The notes below the pieces were generated by a model, which was not told the DNA's origin, searched no databases, and was given only the letters and a program-made list of their open reading frames with translations. Shown piece after piece: positions 59,301-64,000 of a stretch of DNA of 64,000 nt (position 1 is the first letter of the stretch; each line of letters opens with the position of its first letter). The stretch covers positions 1,283,034-1,347,033 of the forward strand of contig CM072888.1 of the NCBI GenBank assembly GCA_037013685.1. The letters are read 5' to 3'. The translations under genes were made by a program, and so were the position numbers. Source of the DNA: Acridotheres tristis (taxonomy: Eukaryota; Chordata; Aves; Passeriformes; Sturnidae).

Positions 59301-62300
59301 ATGACTTGTTCCTCATCTTTTACAAGGTAGGCACCAAATTTGGAGAGGGAGGCTGTCTAGGCATTGTATCCCATGGGTCATGTTGAGAAGCCTTTGCAAA
59401 ACTGGGCCATTCATATGCAATTGTCCAAGTCAATTTGATTTGTTTTAAATGGCTTCACAAATCAGCAGCTTATTCCCTCGCTGACTTGGAAATCTGATAT
59501 CCATGTCTGTTTTATTAGTGCCAATGGCTGTTTTTGTAGTGCTGATACCAATGGCAGCTCTTTGTGACTGCCAGCCTCTCTGCTGGGGCCCACAGGCTAA
59601 AGCTGAGCAAGGATGTGTTGTAGCATGGGACAGGAGTGAGAGACTGCAGCTGTGGGGAGGGCATATAGACACCTTGGGGAGGCCTCTCTGGTGACATCTG
59701 CCTGTTCCTTGCTTTAACAGAATGGCCTTCCTTCCCCTTCCAAGTCGTACGTGTTCAATGGGGACTTTGTAGACAGAGGCAAGCAGTCCCTGGAGATCCT
59801 TGTTATCCTCTTTACCTTCCTCCTGATCTATCCCAAGGAGGTTCATCTCAACCGCGGCAACCACGAGGACCACATGGTGAACTTACGGTACGGCTTCTGT
59901 GCAGGGCTGAGCACGGTGCCCAGGGCCTTGTACAAATCCCACTGAGCTTCCTCTCTCCTCTTCCTCTAGCTATGGTTTCACCAAGGAAGTGATGCAGAAA
60001 TACAAGGTAGGCCTATGTTTCTGTCTCCTTGACCATGTGAGACGTGCATTTAGAAGATGCCTTAACTCTTTTTTTTCTTTCTCTCAGGTGCATGGGAAGA
60101 AAATCTTGAGGATGTTTCAGAATGTCTTTTGCTGGCTGCCCCTGGCCACTCTGATTGATCAGAAAGTCCTCATTATTCATGGGGGCATCTCTGATACCAC
60201 TGACCTGGACATGCTTGAGAAAATTCAAAGGGACAAAGTAGGTTTTATTTCCCAGCTATTCCAAGAGACAACAGTGTTGCTGATTTGTGGTGAGGAGCTC
60301 ATTTCTACACGTCAGCTTAGCTGTTGACAAGACAATTCTAACAGATGGTCTTCCTAGACAAGCTTGTGTTTCAGTACAGACTTTGGTTTGTTAGTGTGTG
60401 TGCATGAGCTGTGAAGGGGATGAAGCTCTGTTGGTTCCTGGAATATGTGCTGGTGCTGAAGTAAAAATGCAATGATGAGCTGCTGTCCCACAGTTCCTTA
60501 GCCTGTTTTTACCCCCTACATTTCCAGAAGGATTTTGATACATCATTTAACTTGTCTCTGCTTCACTCTCTAGTTGAGAAGTACCACTTTCCTTCTCCAA
60601 ATATAATGACAACTCTTGCATAAGTCATTAATGCTTCCTTTGCTCTGCTGCATAGTGCCCATTGGAGATGAAATCTGTGTGCATGAAGTCAATTAGGAAA
60701 AGTGAGATGTGATGTATGTGGGGCCCAGCTGTAAACCCCCTGTAAATCCAGGATGGCTTGTCTGGGAGGATGACACTAATAGTTCCTCACAGTCAAGCAA
60801 ACACAGTTGATGACAGAAGGGAGTGGGGCTTGGAGGTTGGATCACTTGAAGTCTGCCAATGGAACATTAGAGCTGGAGGTCTGGGTTTTCATGCTGTGTT
60901 ATCAGCTCCATTTCTATCCTATCTTTCAGTTTATTTCTGTGTTAAGGCTGAAGAAAAGAAAGGAGTCGAGTAGAAAACCAGAAGTCCAGGCCATAAATGG
61001 GGAGAGCCCATCAGGCAGTGATGCAGCAGGAAAGGAGGCAGCTCCCAGGTTATCTGTGCAGCCCCAGCTAGCCCAGGCTCCCAGCACAGCCAACAGGCCG
61101 GAGTTCTCCAGGTGGCTCCGGCAGACGGTGCAGGAACAAATCGACACGTGCCGCCGGCTGGTGGACATCAGTGAGTCCGAGCCAGAGGAGCTCACCTATT
61201 CCAGCATGGTCTCCTTGAAGGACGTGGATGAGCCGTGCTGGACTCGCCAGGAGGAATGGAAGCAGGTGAGATTCTTGATCTGGGTGTGCCGTGCTCCTGC
61301 AGCAGTTCGTCCTTCAGTGATAGGTGGCCAGGAAAGGCTGCTCTGGAAGGCCATGGGGATGTTTTGTTGGGTGCCTTTGTTACCTCCTGGGAGGAGCAGC
61401 TGGGGACTTCCTTTCCTTGTTTTTCCAGCCTGAGAGTCTCATCCATGTGTTCTGAAACCACAGTTACTTTGTTGACATTACCTGTGACCTTGCAGTGCTG
61501 CACACCTTTTCACTATAGCACTATATATATTGAAGTCAGGGTTAAAGAGATTAAGCTTTAATCCAAACAGTGGTTACTGAGTTAGCACTTGTATTTCTGG
61601 AGGCTGCAGAATGTCCTGGCTAGAGAACAAAGGTGTTTAATACTAAGCCTGCTAAATGGCCTCAGGATCTGCTGGTTGTTCTTGCCCCGGGACTCGTGTT
61701 TTGGGATGGAGGAAGACAGACCAAGCTCTTGGACATATTAAAGCTAGAAGAAACAGCTTGTATCAGGCCTGACTTATGCACGTCCCTCTTTCCCCAGACA
61801 CTTTGGATATGCCAGTAGCTCCTTGCCAACAATATTGCCACTTCTCAGGTGGCCCAGGTCTGTGACAGTCTTCATCTGGAATGCAGCAAACATGTCTGTT
61901 CCCCTGCACTCTGGTTATAGCAGCAGTCTAGGGAGGAATTCAGAGACTGAATTGTATTTACTTAGTGAACTTTTCCAATCCTTTCAGATTTTAGACATCC
62001 TCTGGAGTGACCCCATGCCTCAGGAGGGCTGCAGAGAGAATAAGGTGCGAGGTGGTGGCTGCTACTTTGGGCCTGATGTGACAGAGAAGTTCCTTGAGAA
62101 GTACAGCTTGCAGTTCCTGATCCGCTCTCACGAGTGCAAGCAGGAGGGCTACGAGTTCTGTCACAACCGCAAGGTCAGCTGGGGGTGCTGTGAAGGACAC
62201 CTGGGTTTCCATCCTGCCAGAGTGGTATTTCTGTGGGGGTGGCTTGTCTCAGTTCTGTGTTTCTCCCAGCAGGGCTTCAAGCACATGCCAAGTTCTTGAA

Positions 62301-63454
62301 CAGGCTTATTGGGAGGTAACTCAAGTGTGTTTCCATCGGAAGTCTTAGTTCAGGGCCGTCTGGAGCTGCCTGCTCTGCTGGGGATATGGCTGTGCAGGCA
62401 AACAGTGTCCTTGTGTGTGGTGCTCGGGAAAAGATCTGAACTCACTGGTGACGTGGCCCCCACTTAGTGCAGCTGTTGCTGCAGATGAGCTACAAACGGG
62501 TGTTACTGAGCTGCTGCAGCCAGGTTCTGTTCCTAGAACATGCACAGTCAGGTCAGTGGCTTTGTCAAGGCAATCGGACTCAGGAGAGCGGAATAGTTGG
62601 GAGAGAGCCCAGGAAAATTGCAGAAGCCCAGCACTGGCCAGAACCACGTGAGACCAGTATCACTCACAAGGAGCTCACACCTGCAAGGCTTCCAGGCCAG
62701 CTGGCACCTGACTCCCCCTCTTCTCCATCAAACACGGTGCTTTCACAGTCTGTGCACTCTGGAGGGGATCAGGTGTGTTGTTCACATGTATATAAGTATT
62801 ACAGGATGGATGTACTGACTGCAAATGCTTCTTTTTTTGCAATTAGGTGCTGACCATCTTTTCAGCCTCAAACTACTATGAGATTGGCAGCAACAGGGGA
62901 GCCTATGTGAAGCTGGGACCAGACCTCATTCCCCACTTTGTACAGTACCAAGCAAACAAGACAGCCCATATGCTCACTATGACCCAAAGGCAAGACTTTC
63001 CAGTTTCTCTGTATTTGGCAAATCAAAATTCCCAGAGGGAAAATTTAATGAGCCTTTAGAAAGTTTGACTCCGGAGATGAACTTTGACAGCTTGGTTTTC
63101 TAAATAATAGCTCTAAAGGAGGGACCAAGCTTTTTACTTGAAGTTACTGAGGAAAGCTCAAGGGTTGAGAAGGGAATGTTAACAAAATTCCAAGGGGATT
63201 TTTCTAAAGGTTGCTGATTTTTCAGTTGTCTGAGGGTCTGGGCAATCCATGGACAAGCCAGATAGAGCACTGGGAGGTAAGGTGCAGTTTTTCTTGTGAT
63301 TCATGGCAAATCCTTCAAGTGCTTCTCTCTGATTGTGGATCTTCCAGAATCAGCAGAGTAGAGGAGTCAGCCTTTCGAGCCTTGCGGGAGCAGCTCTTTG
63401 CTCACACCTCAGCCCTCATCAGTGCCTTCAGGGCCTACGACATGGACAATACAG
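53323..63454 (+). CDS. PPEF2: PPEF2, EF-hand Ser/Thr phosphatase (partial, C-terminus off window)
   Basis: Thirteen coding exons give about 570 residues: 53323-53383, 56503-56630, 57158-57215, 57689-57864, 58867-58981, 59280-59326, 59721-59887, 59970-60006, 60088-60237, 60930-61265, 61988-62173, 62847-62989 and 63348-63454. PPEF2 is a PPP-family phosphatase of photoreceptors and other sensory neurons, related to Drosophila rdgC. The start MGSGTS fits an N-myristoylation signal. A calmodulin-binding IQ motif follows at about 23-45 ([13 protein letters not shown]). The catalytic core has GDLHG (180-184), GDFVDRG (209-215), RGNHED (240-245), HGGISD, RSHEC and [15 protein letters not shown], all metal-ligand motifs intact. 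A 112-residue exon (314-425) forms a variable Ser/Lys-rich insert. The EF-hands are beyond the window. One intron is GC-AG and one acceptor is a triple NAG. Confidence 0.95.
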
Positions 63455-64000
63455 GTAACCCAGAGCTGAGGGTTCCTTGCCTGGTTGGATGGGGCTGAAT
63501 TGACTAAGTTGAGTTTGTGGCTGGCTGGGGGACTGCTCACTGACAGCTGTCACCAGTTGTCATGGGGATGTTGTGTCAGACCTTGCCAGAGGTCATTTGT
63601 GTTACTCAGTCCCTGTGGATGCCTCTGAGTGACACTGTAACGTGGGGGTGCTGGAAAAGCAGGATGTCATTAACCTAATGTGTAGTAATTGAGGCTCGTC
63701 CTAGAAGAACTCCTTTCAGCTGGAGTACTGATGAAGCATTGGAAGAGATGACCTGGAACATGTCTGTTGTGTCACTTGAGAAGGGCCGGGTGGTCCCTAG
63801 GGCCCCTTTGTCCCTGGAGTCTAAAATCACTGGGAAGAGGAAGGGAGGGATGTCTTCCATGGCAGTTGTCTCTGTCAGTCTTTAGGAAAGAGCTGAGAGT
63901 TCTTACTTCTCTGGCAGACAGGAGTGCTGTGCTGGTGCAGTGACCACTGAGATCTGTCCATTGGTGGGCTGGGGGAGCAAAGGGATAGAGTGGCTGGCAG
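63455..64000 (+). other. PPEF2: PPEF2 intron running to the window edge
   Basis: This follows a phase-1 donor (GTAACC). The next PPEF2 exon, expected to start the linker to the EF-hands, is not found. The one acceptor-like site (CTCTGGCAG near 63917) opens a frame that hits a stop within nine codons, so it is rejected. The exon should lie beyond the right edge. Confidence 0.6.

Noticed and set aside
63917..63945. Candidate next PPEF2 exon after CTCTGGCAG
   Set aside because: The frame required by the preceding phase-1 donor meets a stop within nine codons and the residues do not resemble PPEF2.

Overview
The window is nuclear DNA from a vertebrate, almost certainly a bird. Six orthologues of single-copy vertebrate genes can be read exon by exon. 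Introns are short, mostly 0.1-1.7 kb with a few of 2-3 kb. Interspersed repeats are scarce, and promoters sit in compact CpG islands. The species cannot be fixed from the sequence alone.

Layout, left to right. RUFY3 (minus) is represented only by two alternative 5' coding exons, at 2391-2568 and 7927-8230; the RUN domain and coiled coils lie beyond the left edge. UTP3 (minus, 11683-13320) is intronless and complete. JCHAIN (plus, 17328-21922) has 4 coding exons and is complete. SDAD1 (plus, 26578-37170) has 22 coding exons and is complete at 693 residues. NAAA (plus, 38512-46211) has 10 coding exons and is complete at 345 residues. PPEF2 (plus, from 53323) has 13 coding exons giving about 570 residues; its C-terminal EF-hand exons lie beyond the right edge.

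The genes are functionally unrelated neighbours rather than an operon. UTP3 and SDAD1 are both nucleolar ribosome-biogenesis factors. JCHAIN links polymeric immunoglobulin. NAAA is a lysosomal fatty-acid-ethanolamide hydrolase. PPEF2 is a sensory-neuron Ser/Thr phosphatase. RUFY3 acts in neurite growth and endolysosome positioning. The main structural surprise is that JCHAIN directly abuts SDAD1. From general knowledge of human chromosome 4, RUFY3-UTP3-JCHAIN and SDAD1-NAAA-PPEF2 are separate blocks several megabases apart, and the enamel genes ENAM, AMBN and AMTN lie on the far side of JCHAIN. The 3.7-kb JCHAIN-SDAD1 interval is therefore a rearrangement junction relative to human, in a toothless lineage.

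Other points of interest are a GC-AG intron and a triple-NAG acceptor in PPEF2, an expanded 45-bp acidic repeat inside UTP3, a tandem duplication in the SDAD1 promoter island, an antisense LTR in the last JCHAIN intron, and a mirrored SOX-like motif in the proximal RUFY3 promoter. I found no prokaryotic-type system, CRISPR array or tRNA gene. All coordinates were worked out by hand from splice-site and frame consistency.
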